From the NCBI GenBank assembly GCA_900319865.1, contig ONQD01000033.1:1-38328 (forward strand): 38,328 nucleotides of DNA, given 5' to 3'. Positions 7,187 through 14,166 of this stretch are shown here, piece by piece. The first letter of the stretch is position 1; the number at the start of each line of letters is the position of its first letter. The stretch comes from an uncultured Bacteroidales bacterium. Its GTDB lineage: Bacteria; Bacteroidota; Bacteroidia; Bacteroidales; P3. A model generated the notes under the pieces. It was not told where the DNA came from, did not search any database, and saw nothing but the letters and a program-made list of their open reading frames with translations. The position numbers were made by a program, and so were the translations under genes.

Positions 7187-7845
7187 ACTACCAGTCGCCC
7201 GCCCCATACTTCAAAGCTGTCGCCCGTAGCCTCGTTGAGGGAGCCTTCCCACCACCATTCAAGTTGGCGGTTGTTGATAGGCCAGCGCAACCCTTCAACA
7301 GTGACGGGCTGATGAGGAGTGAGCGAGAACAGCGATACCTGTTGTCCTGGATGTGATTGGAATAACTGGTGACCCTGCATGGGAAGAAACATACCTTGGT
7401 CGGACAGCATACGGAAAGACACCTTTGGAAACTGCTCCATATACCAAGCCAGAAGGCTGATATTGCCAAGCGTATGGTCCTCTCTGAGACCGGTGGCTCC
7501 GATATAGTCCACATGGCATCCCTCCTGTTCCCCGTAGTCTACATTTGACAGCACATGGCGAGTGGCTTTGGTCAAGTCGTTGTCGTCCTGTTCGGCAATG
7601 CGGACAAAAGTCACATCCAGGCCTTGATTGCGTGCATGGTCGGGCAATTGGAATGGCATGGAGTCGCCATCGCCCACCACCGTCACTGCCGGTTGGTGGA
7701 CAGAGGCATGGGGATGGAGGCGGAGCCAATCAAGATATTTTTCGAGTGCGCCGTCGCAACACACTATTTTGTCGGCCTCTTCGAGCAGTGGGGAGACCCA
7801 AGCACCGGAGGGGAATAGTCCATTGGCTATAATAATGATATTCAT
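7165..7845 (-). CDS. thiN: Thiamine pyrophosphokinase
   Basis: Transfers pyrophosphate from ATP to thiamine to give thiamine diphosphate. The product is 226 residues. Motifs are ANGLFPS at 7-13, CCDGALEKYL at 29-38, VVGDGDS at 56-62, EQDDNDLTKA at 85-94 and GATGLREDHTLGN, all typical of bacterial and eukaryotic TPK. The C-terminal thiamine-binding domain carries LFSLTPHQPVTVEGLRWPIN. The ATG at 7845 starts at the conserved first strand (MNIIIIANG). A -7 box lies 37 bases upstream at 7889-7882, in a spacer shared with the divergent sdaA. The 3' end overlaps the TSCPD gene tail to tail. Confidence 0.9.
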   Translation of the reverse strand: MNIIIIANGLFPSGAWVSPLLEEADKIVCCDGALEKYLDWLRLHPHASVHQPAVTVVGDGDSMPFQLPDHARNQGLDVTFVRIAEQDDNDLTKATRHVLSNVDYGEQEGCHVDYIGATGLREDHTLGNISLLAWYMEQFPKVSFRMLSDQGMFLPMQGHQLFQSHPGQQVSLFSLTPHQPVTVEGLRWPINNRQLEWWWEGSLNEATGDSFEVWGGRLVVYLLAQA

Positions 7846-7881
7846 TTAGGTATAATGTTAGTGAGGTGAGTTATCATGCTA

Positions 7882-7889
7882 CAAAAATA
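7882..7889 (-). promoter_or_regulatory. -7 box TATTTTTG of the thiamine pyrophosphokinase gene
   Basis: On the minus strand TATTTTTG is preceded by TG, and TTG lies exactly 12 bases upstream (7904-7902). The box overlaps the upstream part of the divergent sdaA promoter, so the two promoters may compete. Confidence 0.6.
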
Positions 7890-7920
7890 CAAAATAATTC
7901 CCAATGTCGAAAAATAATCG

Positions 7921-7928
7921 TATTTTTG
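7921..7928 (+). promoter_or_regulatory. -7 box TATTTTTG of sdaA
   Basis: TATTTTTG is preceded by CG and followed by CA, 31 bases before the sdaA start codon. An A-rich stretch lies in the spacer, but there is no TTG at the 12-base position. Confidence 0.6.
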
Positions 7929-7959
7929 CACATTCAAACAATCTTGACAATAGAATTGA

Positions 7960-9153
7960 ATGGAGTCTATAAGAAAAATATACCGCAAAGGCTATGGACC
8001 GTCGAGCAGCCATACAATGGCTCCCCACGCTGCTGTGCTGCAGTTTAAAGAAAAGAATCCCAATGCTGTCAGCTTCAGGGTGACGCTTTATGGCAGTTTG
8101 GCCGCCACAGGACGTGGGCACCGGACCGACAAGGCGTTGCAGGACGGAGCGGCACCGATACCTGTCGAGATAGTGTGGAGGCCCGACAAAGTGCTTCCTT
8201 TCCACACCAACGGAATGTACTTTGAAGCACTGAATGCTGATGGCAACACTATAGACGACTGGACTATATACAGTGTTGGCGGTGGTGCACTGGCCAATGA
8301 GACCATGCATGAGGCCGATGAACAGGTATACAGCATGTCTACCCTTGCCGAGATTCTCCCATACATAGAGCGGGAAGGGCTTACATATTGGGAATATGTG
8401 GAACAGTGCGAAGGGGAAGGTATATGGGAGTATCTGCAGGATATGTGGCAGGTGATGCAAAAAACCATCAATGAGGGTTTGCAAGCCGAAGGAGTAATAC
8501 CCGGAGGATTGCATCTGCGCAGCAAGGCACGTCAATACTATGTGCGGGCCTCCAGCTATAAACCCTCGTTGCAGAGCCGGGCTCTCGTTATAGCCTATGC
8601 TTTGGCCACATCAGAGCGCAATGCCGTGGGTAGCTATATAGTCACAGCGCCCACATGCGGGTCGTCGGGAGTGTTGCCGGCAGTGCTATACCACCTAAAA
8701 AAATCCCATGACTTTACAGACACAGAGATACTGAGAGCCATGGCAACAGCTGCTTTGTTTGCCAACGTTATAAAGAATAATGCCTCCCTTTCGGGTGCAG
8801 AGGTGGGATGCCAGGGAGAGGTGGGCAGTGCCTGCGTTATGGCTGCCGTTGCCGCCAACCAGCTGTTTGGTGGCAGTCCACAGCAGATAGAGTATGCGGC
8901 CGAAATGGCTATGGAGCATAACCTTGGACTTACATGCGACCCCATGTGCGGGCTGGTGCAGATACCCTGCATAGAGCGAAACGCGATGGCAGCATTGCGT
9001 GCCCTCGACATCAATATCTACGCTATGATGAGTGACGGCAAGCACATCATCTCGTTCGACAAGGTGGTGCGCACCATGAAACGTACAGGGCATGACCTAC
9101 CAAGTCTATATAAAGAGACTTCGATGGGTGGTTTGGCTGTGGACGATATTTGA
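7960..9153 (+). CDS. sdaA: L-serine ammonia-lyase (serine dehydratase), single chain
   Basis: Deaminates L-serine to pyruvate and ammonia using an oxygen-sensitive [4Fe-4S] cluster. The 397-residue chain joins the beta part (GPSSSHTMAPHAA at 13-25, then LYGSLAATGRGHRTDKA) to the alpha part. Candidate cluster cysteines are C233 (PTCGSSGVLPA), C326 and C330 (CDPMCGLVQ) and C337 (PCIERNAMAA); GCQGEVGSACVMAA at 283-296 is also conserved. The ATG at 7960 gives the standard MESIRKIYRKGYGPSSSHT start. The gene has its own promoter. The next gene starts 71 bases downstream without a clear promoter, so read-through is possible. Confidence 0.95.
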   Translation: MESIRKIYRKGYGPSSSHTMAPHAAVLQFKEKNPNAVSFRVTLYGSLAATGRGHRTDKALQDGAAPIPVEIVWRPDKVLPFHTNGMYFEALNADGNTIDDWTIYSVGGGALANETMHEADEQVYSMSTLAEILPYIEREGLTYWEYVEQCEGEGIWEYLQDMWQVMQKTINEGLQAEGVIPGGLHLRSKARQYYVRASSYKPSLQSRALVIAYALATSERNAVGSYIVTAPTCGSSGVLPAVLYHLKKSHDFTDTEILRAMATAALFANVIKNNASLSGAEVGCQGEVGSACVMAAVAANQLFGGSPQQIEYAAEMAMEHNLGLTCDPMCGLVQIPCIERNAMAALRALDINIYAMMSDGKHIISFDKVVRTMKRTGHDLPSLYKETSMGGLAVDDI

Positions 9154-9224
9154 ACTCATAGATGAAACGAAATTATAATCAACAGAAATAGTAAGAGTAA
9201 AAAACCATTAGTTGTAATACGATT

Positions 9225-9722
9225 ATGAAGAGAACCTTATTTATTCTTGCAGCCCTTTTTATGGCCCAGTTGGGCATGGCTCAGCAGTTTTCGTTGCCTA
9301 TCATGCCTGAAAAGATGTGGCCGTCGGACTATGCAAAGTACGAGAACGATGTATTGAACTGCTGTAACTATCTTCTATCGGTAGACCCGGCATACAATCA
9401 GCCCAAACATGAGGAGTGCACTTCGTTCCTGATTCGTTGGCTCACCGGTACACCTGAGGTGAGTGTGGTGCTGCATCCCGATTTGGTTGATGTGAAGAAG
9501 GATGAGCTGATGATTGCTTATATGGCATCATGGACACGTCACGCCTTGCAAAACAAGGAGGACGGAGACCTGTTGTGTGCCCAAGTGGCAACCGAGGAGA
9601 TGTTGAACTTCTATTTCGCATACAAGGACTCGATAGGTAAGTCGAAACTGACAGAGAAACTGCTGAAAGAGCAGTCGAAAGGCAATTTGGCCACAGTGGT
9701 TACCAAGGCCTTGGTGCGCTGA
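9225..9722 (+). CDS. Uncharacterised secreted protein, 165 residues
   Basis: I do not recognise a named family. Residues 1-20 form a clear Sec signal peptide (MKRTLFILAALFMAQLGMAQ), probably cleaved at MAQ-Q. There is no lipobox, so the mature protein of about 145 residues should be periplasmic or exported. It is mostly helical in appearance, with the pair NCCNY, single cysteines in HEECTSF and LLCAQVATEE, and a lysine-rich C-terminus. It is the first of three short exported proteins with gaps of 15 and 6 bases. This suggests one transcript, perhaps continuing from sdaA. Confidence 0.75.
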   Translation: MKRTLFILAALFMAQLGMAQQFSLPIMPEKMWPSDYAKYENDVLNCCNYLLSVDPAYNQPKHEECTSFLIRWLTGTPEVSVVLHPDLVDVKKDELMIAYMASWTRHALQNKEDGDLLCAQVATEEMLNFYFAYKDSIGKSKLTEKLLKEQSKGNLATVVTKALVR

Positions 9723-9737
9723 ATGCATTTCTGACAC

Positions 9738-10592
9738 ATGACGCGTCGCTACCATCAGCGGTTTGCACTTCTGTTGATAGGAATGCTGTTGTTCACCTCC
9801 TGTGAGGAGGGGGTGCCTTTTCCGTATCTCCCAATCCACCCCACCGAATACAATCTCAATACTACCTATGCCGACGAGATGAGTGGTCCGGTGAGTATGT
9901 TTACATGTGAAGTGTTCCAGGAATACTATAACGGATTGGTGTCGCAAACGGTAGCCTGTTTCGACACTGCCGGGCATTGCTTGGATTATTACTATCGCGA
10001 TAGGGAAGAGTGCATACATTCAACATTTGTATACGACAGTATAGGGCGTCGCATAGAGCACCGCTGCTATCGTGACACAGCGGGTACATCGTTCGACAGC
10101 TTGGACCAGCTATTCACACATACGGACTATTCCTATTCACGCAATGGTCGCCGATGCAAGGCTAGAATTACAGGTCCTGACGGGAAACGGCACACATTCC
10201 GTTTGCGCTTTGACGACTCGGGACACCTTACAAAATACATATTTCCAGACGGGTCGCGAATGAGTTATAAGTACGACACATGCGGCCGACTAGTGGAGCG
10301 GATGTATCCCGATGCCTCGACTGAGCGATTTGAATACAGTAGCAGTGGCAATCTGACCACCTATGTGGACCGCGACGGGGTGTATAATTGGTATGCTCCA
10401 AACGCCCCTCAAGTGAGGTATGATAGTTTGGGACGAGTGGTAGAGGAACTGGTTTCGCGGGATGACCGGGACGGAGGACCGGTCTTGACTACATATAGCT
10501 ATGACGACCATGGTAACTGGGTGCGCCATACCACCACTGGCTCACATATACCCTCCACACTTGAAGTAAGAACCTTTAAATATTACAATTAA
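9738..10592 (+). CDS. Small lipoprotein with YD (RHS-type) repeats
   Basis: The 284 residues begin with a lipoprotein signal ending in LLFTSC; C22 would be lipidated and anchored in the envelope. From about residue 73 to 264 I count eight units of the form aromatic-x-Y/F-D-x-x-G-x, for example FVYDSIGRRIEH (97-108), YKYDTCGRLVER (177-188), VRYDSLGRVVEE (227-238) and YSYDDHGNWVRH (253-264). These are YD repeats, known from the large RHS and teneurin-like shells that encase toxins. Here there is no toxin domain and no RHS core, so it is a short repeat-only protein, probably a beta-strand spiral or sheet. The C-terminus VRTFKYYN is the last strand. Function unknown. Confidence 0.8.
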   Translation: MTRRYHQRFALLLIGMLLFTSCEEGVPFPYLPIHPTEYNLNTTYADEMSGPVSMFTCEVFQEYYNGLVSQTVACFDTAGHCLDYYYRDREECIHSTFVYDSIGRRIEHRCYRDTAGTSFDSLDQLFTHTDYSYSRNGRRCKARITGPDGKRHTFRLRFDDSGHLTKYIFPDGSRMSYKYDTCGRLVERMYPDASTERFEYSSSGNLTTYVDRDGVYNWYAPNAPQVRYDSLGRVVEELVSRDDRDGGPVLTTYSYDDHGNWVRHTTTGSHIPSTLEVRTFKYYN

Positions 10593-10598
10593 CAGAAT

Positions 10599-11324
10599 AT
10601 GAACAAGAAGCTGATTTTGCTTTCCATTGGCTTTGCCATGCTGTGCGTGGCCTGTAACAACTCCAAAGAGGAGGTTGCAACTTTCGATTTTAACAACACA
10701 TGCTGGTTTGACAGCTACGAATTCTTTGTGGGCAGCCGTGACACCATCACAAACAACCCCGATTTGTTCATCTTCCAAGGTGGCACTCTGCATGAAGGAG
10801 GCTCGACTTTCGCACTGCTACAGGTGGCAACGGACACTTTTGTCATTAATACTTACCCAGGAAATGGATGGACTTCAGTGGGTGTTGTGGGCGATACAGC
10901 AGTGCTGCAGCACATAGGAGAGAAGACCATTATTGTGTGCCACAACTCGGAGGACAACGAGGCAGACACGCTTTGGATGTACGACCCCGGTGACAAGGGA
11001 CCGATGAAGGCCTATGAGGACCTTCTGATTCAGACTCGGATTGCCGCATTGGCAGGAACCTACTATGACTCTATTAAGAAAGAGACCTACCAGTTCATTG
11101 ACACGACACTTGTCCGTACCAATGCCAAAGGCGTGGCCGACACTCAGACATTCCACTTCTTCTACTCGTTCGAGATGCCAAGTAACCTGTTGCAACTGTC
11201 CAACAAGGAGCAGTTCTGGTATGAAATTACCCCCACAGGTATGGACCTGTTCAATGCCCAATACTGGTCGGAAGAGGACGATTATTTGCGCCAATACCGC
11301 TTTGCACAGCTAAAAAGGCTGTAG
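10599..11324 (+). CDS. Uncharacterised lipoprotein, 241 residues
   Basis: The signal peptide ends in the lipobox LCVAC (C19), followed by NNSKEEV, so it is an envelope lipoprotein. The mature part is beta-rich, with many aromatic and Asp/Thr residues (FDFNNTCWFDSYEFFV, TWFx-like turns, FWYEITPTGMDLFNAQYW). I recognise no domain. It starts 6 bases after the YD-repeat lipoprotein and is surely on the same transcript. Its stop codon lies 4 bases from that of the convergent PHP phosphatase gene, with no intrinsic terminator between them. Confidence 0.75.
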   Translation: MNKKLILLSIGFAMLCVACNNSKEEVATFDFNNTCWFDSYEFFVGSRDTITNNPDLFIFQGGTLHEGGSTFALLQVATDTFVINTYPGNGWTSVGVVGDTAVLQHIGEKTIIVCHNSEDNEADTLWMYDPGDKGPMKAYEDLLIQTRIAALAGTYYDSIKKETYQFIDTTLVRTNAKGVADTQTFHFFYSFEMPSNLLQLSNKEQFWYEITPTGMDLFNAQYWSEEDDYLRQYRFAQLKRL

Positions 11325-11328
11325 AGCG

Positions 11329-12177
11329 TTATGGCAATTGGGTCACAATCTCAGAATAACCGATGGCGCGGAGGTAGTCCTCTGCGCCTTCTGTTTTTAG
11401 AAGATCCTCGGGACAATGGGCATCTGTGCTGACGATGACGGGGATGTGTTTCTCGTTCATGTAGCGCAGTAGCTCACGCGAGGGATAGAAATCATCATGG
11501 CGTTTCTTGTAGATGCCGCGGGTGTTGACTTCGGCTATGCAGCCTGTTTCGCGGATTAGTTCGATGGTTTCATATACAAGGTCGAGATACCATTTGTCGT
11601 GTTCCAGGAAATAGCGGTCGCGATTGTGCATGACTATCTTGTTGAAGTGGGCGACAATGGTGGGACGCTGGCTTTCTATCATGGCGTTGGTTTGACGGAA
11701 GAAGGAGGTAACACCTCGGCGAATGTCGCCGTGGAAGACCCGTTGCAGTCCCTCGTCGTAGGTTTCCTGCCGAGGACCATCGATGAACCAGATTCGCTGT
11801 GCCGCATCGGAGGGGTGATTGCGCAGCCAATCTGTGTCCTCGGGGTCGGTGACAAGATGGATTCCGCCTATGAAATAGTCAAGTCCACCTTTTTCGATGA
11901 GAGGACGGAAGTCGTCGTTCACCCCTGGCACATAGTCGATTTCGAGTCCAAGACGAATATCGATACGTCCACGATATTCCTCTTTAAGGGCACGCACCTC
12001 GTTGCAGTAGGCAAGATAGTCTTCGTTGTGGATGGAGAAGGTGTTGTTGAACGGCAGCGGTGCATGGCCGGAGAAGCCAAGTGCAGAAAAACCGTTGGCA
12101 AGGGCGAACTCGACGTATTCGCGCGGCTCGCCCTTGCCGTCGCAATAGCGGGAATGGGTGTGATAGTTAGAAAGCAT
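11329..12177 (-). CDS. PHP-domain phosphatase, histidinol-phosphatase type
   Basis: Member of the PHP metal-dependent phosphoesterases, HisK-type histidinol-phosphatase group, about 282 residues. The metal-binding start is NYHTHSRYCDG at 4-14. Further motifs are ALGFSGHAPLP, LGLEIDYVPG, YFIGGIHLV, IVAHFNKIVMHN, AEVNTRG and IVSTDAHCPED, the last holding the C-terminal Asp-His pair. It would remove phosphate from L-histidinol phosphate, although such proteins often act on other substrates. I use the ATG at 12177; a GTG at 12186 is three codons longer. The start lies inside the end of the barrel gene (11-base overlap), so translation is probably coupled. No other histidine genes are nearby, which weakens the assignment to histidine synthesis. 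Confidence 0.85.
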   Translation of the reverse strand: MLSNYHTHSRYCDGKGEPREYVEFALANGFSALGFSGHAPLPFNNTFSIHNEDYLAYCNEVRALKEEYRGRIDIRLGLEIDYVPGVNDDFRPLIEKGGLDYFIGGIHLVTDPEDTDWLRNHPSDAAQRIWFIDGPRQETYDEGLQRVFHGDIRRGVTSFFRQTNAMIESQRPTIVAHFNKIVMHNRDRYFLEHDKWYLDLVYETIELIRETGCIAEVNTRGIYKKRHDDFYPSRELLRYMNEKHIPVIVSTDAHCPEDLLKTEGAEDYLRAIGYSEIVTQLP

Positions 12178-13378
12178 ATACGGCACTTAAAGAAAGGCGC
12201 AAATTGCCCACGGGTTCATTGTATCCGGCATAGGTATATTCAGCCTCACCGGTGAAAGAGAGGCCTTTCTGTGTAGTGTAAGTAAGACGGGGCTGTATGC
12301 GCCAGAGGTAGCTGAGATCGTAGCCACGACCGAATACGGTGGCTGGACCATAAATGGCCAGTACCGGGCCTTCATCCATGATGTGCTTGGCGTAGCCCAT
12401 GAAGATTCCTGGTCGCCAGTGGCCGTGGGTGCGCTCGATGTCGAGCCACACGGTGTTGAAGTGCCAATCGCGAAAGTCCACAATGTTACCACCGCCCACA
12501 TCTTGATACATCAGGTATCCACCCAACGAACATCCTTCGTAGAGATTGTTGTTCAGGAGGGTTTGTACTTTTACGGTGACCTGATTTAGCTTGTAGCTGG
12601 CGAAGAAGGAGTAGCTGAATGACTGATATGTTTTTTGGGGCGAGGCTGTGCCTGCGGTATTGACAATGGGTTGGATGGATTTTAGGTTGGCGGCGGCACC
12701 AATCAGGAGATTTTTGTGGCGGTAACGCAGTTGTGCATTCATCTCGGGCAAGAGACTGTGGCGGGCAAAGAGGGTACTATTCTGTATAACGTTGTTGAGG
12801 AGTCCTTGACTGGTATTGTCCAGTTGCCATTGGGCAACCGCCATCAGTTCCCAGTTGGGGGAAGGGAAGAAGCTGTAGCGTATTTGTGGTTGCCGAGCGT
12901 ACGGATGGAATGGAGCACCCATGTTTAGTGGATTGGTCATTGGCATGATTTCGTGGACGACCATGGCATACCAGTATTGCCCCATAAGGAGTTTGTGTTT
13001 GTCCCATTCCAATGCAAGGTAGGCGTGACGCAGCCGGAGGTTGTTAATGGTGGCGTTGGTGGCTCCGGTGAAATCCCCTTCGATGAAGGCTCGGCTTTGC
13101 GCTCCCCATATCTCGGGGCCGTGGATGGTGAGATTGATCCGTGCAGTGATGGCCAGCATGTTGGCTTGCCACCCGTCATTGATGTCTCGGCCAAGGCTGT
13201 CGCGCACAATAGGCTTGGGGTAGAAGAGCATCATATCCTCACGTCCACCGACTACGCTACGGCTGTCGGCATAGTAGTGGGGGTTGACAAAACCATGGAA
13301 GCCGAAATGAAAGCCCTCTTGAGCCTCTAGTCTCACTAGAGATACTAGCAGTACTAGAAATACTAGTCTTTTCTTCAT
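12167..13378 (-). CDS. Outer-membrane beta-barrel (porin-like) protein
   Basis: A 403-residue protein with a signal peptide ending LEAQ-EG. The mature protein alternates polar and aromatic residues in amphipathic strands and ends in an aromatic (LSLSAVYAF), as outer-membrane barrels do. FHGFVNPHYYADSR and ARINLTIHGPEIWGAQSRAF resemble DcaP-like porins, but I cannot place it firmly. The substrate is unknown. The ATG at 13378 overlaps the previous stop codon in an ATGA junction, so it is coupled to the inner-membrane protein upstream. A longer open frame to 13531 has no signal-like start and is rejected. The signal-peptide region is encoded by an unusual 9-bp periodic sequence with five CTAG tetramers. 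Confidence 0.8.
   Translation of the reverse strand: MKKRLVFLVLLVSLVRLEAQEGFHFGFHGFVNPHYYADSRSVVGGREDMMLFYPKPIVRDSLGRDINDGWQANMLAITARINLTIHGPEIWGAQSRAFIEGDFTGATNATINNLRLRHAYLALEWDKHKLLMGQYWYAMVVHEIMPMTNPLNMGAPFHPYARQPQIRYSFFPSPNWELMAVAQWQLDNTSQGLLNNVIQNSTLFARHSLLPEMNAQLRYRHKNLLIGAAANLKSIQPIVNTAGTASPQKTYQSFSYSFFASYKLNQVTVKVQTLLNNNLYEGCSLGGYLMYQDVGGGNIVDFRDWHFNTVWLDIERTHGHWRPGIFMGYAKHIMDEGPVLAIYGPATVFGRGYDLSYLWRIQPRLTYTTQKGLSFTGEAEYTYAGYNEPVGNLRLSLSAVYAF
13327..13366 (-). repeat. Five CTAG tetramers at an exact 9-bp period
   Basis: CTAG starts at 13327, 13336, 13345, 13354 and 13363. On the coding strand this reads CTA-GTN-NNN several times and encodes Leu-Val repeats of the signal peptide hydrophobic core. 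CTA is otherwise a rare leucine codon in these genes. Confidence 0.9.
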
Positions 13379-14076
13379 TTCTTGCTGCCTCCCGCCAAAG
13401 CTAAGATGAGACCAAGAGCAACACCGAGCAGGGCGGCAAAGAGCACCTGGAAAGTCGGGAGCAGGATGAAAGTGATGGTGTGAGCGGGGAACCAGAAAAG
13501 GGGGATGGTCTTCTTGAAGACTACGTTCCATTGCACATCCCAGTTAATCTTGTTGGCGAAGATGTCGCGCATGTGCATTGGACGCAGTAGCCCGCGAACG
13601 GTGCCACCGTTTTCCAGGATGTGGATGTCGGTGCATTTGTGGAATGTCATCATGACGGGGGCGAAAATAGTGTTCATCAGCACGCTGACGGCAAAGGCTA
13701 CGCCCACTTTACCCCATGTGAGTTCGGGGGCGGCAAACACCTCAGCGGGGCAGTTGCAGCCACCTATCACTCCGAGGAATGCAGGAACGCCGCTCTTGAA
13801 GATAATCATGGCCATGGCAATGCACATGCCCAAGAATCCCCATACCATCATGCGGGGTACGATGCCGAAGCCTTTCTTGTTGTATACGCCTTCGCGGATA
13901 CGTAGAGCCAACATCTCGCCGAAGGTGGCAAGGATGGCAAACTTGAAAAATGCCATGATGAAGGGGTGAGCCTTGGTCGAAGCCTCGAACCAAGCAAAAA
14001 ATCCTGTGGCAGGGATAAAGAACGGGGCCAAAACAATGACCACAATAAGGATGACGAGCCAGTCTTGTTTCTTCAT
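13375..14076 (-). CDS. Polytopic inner-membrane protein, possibly Mpv17/PMP22-like
   Basis: The 233 residues contain five or six hydrophobic segments: near 6-22, 39-55, 78-94, 124-145, 190-210 and 211-228. The C-terminal part (IPLFWFPAHTITFILLPTFQ) faintly recalls the W-P-x-x-Q-x-I-N-F pattern of Mpv17/PMP22 proteins. That likeness is tentative. A GGCNCPAEVF segment and a single HKC sit in loops. The ATG at 14076 gives MKKQDWLVILIVV; an earlier in-frame codon near 14142 would start within the promoter and is rejected. The gene leads a minus-strand unit with the barrel protein (ATGA overlap) and the PHP phosphatase. Function unknown. Confidence 0.7.
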   Translation of the reverse strand: MKKQDWLVILIVVIVLAPFFIPATGFFAWFEASTKAHPFIMAFFKFAILATFGEMLALRIREGVYNKKGFGIVPRMMVWGFLGMCIAMAMIIFKSGVPAFLGVIGGCNCPAEVFAAPELTWGKVGVAFAVSVLMNTIFAPVMMTFHKCTDIHILENGGTVRGLLRPMHMRDIFANKINWDVQWNVVFKKTIPLFWFPAHTITFILLPTFQVLFAALLGVALGLILALAGGSKK

Positions 14077-14101
14077 AGTGATGTGTTTTGTTGATGTTTG
14101 T

Positions 14102-14118
14102 GGCGGAGAACTTCCGCC
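14102..14118. other. Leader hairpin GGCGGA / TCCGCC
   Basis: A 6-bp stem with a 5-base loop lies in the leader between the -7 box (14147-14140) and the start codon at 14076. No T run follows on the minus strand, so it is not a simple terminator. Confidence 0.4.
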
Positions 14119-14139
14119 AAGGATATTATAATTGATTTG

Positions 14140-14147
14140 CAAAGATA
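14140..14147 (-). promoter_or_regulatory. -7 box TATCTTTG of the membrane protein / barrel / PHP unit
   Basis: On the minus strand the box is preceded by AG and followed by CA, with GTG 12 bases upstream. It lies only 19 bases beyond the stop codon of the GH3 gene, whose transcript may also read through. Confidence 0.6.
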
Positions 14148-14166
14148 CTAAAAAAAATCCACATAT

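Noticed and set aside
9738-10592. YD-repeat gene as an RHS toxin or polymorphic toxin locus
   Set aside because: No RHS core box, toxin tail, immunity gene or secretion genes are present. The protein is short and complete, with its own lipoprotein signal.
13327-13366. CTAG array as an attachment site or recombination target
   Set aside because: It lies inside the coding frame of a signal peptide. No integrase or recombinase is nearby and there is no second copy.
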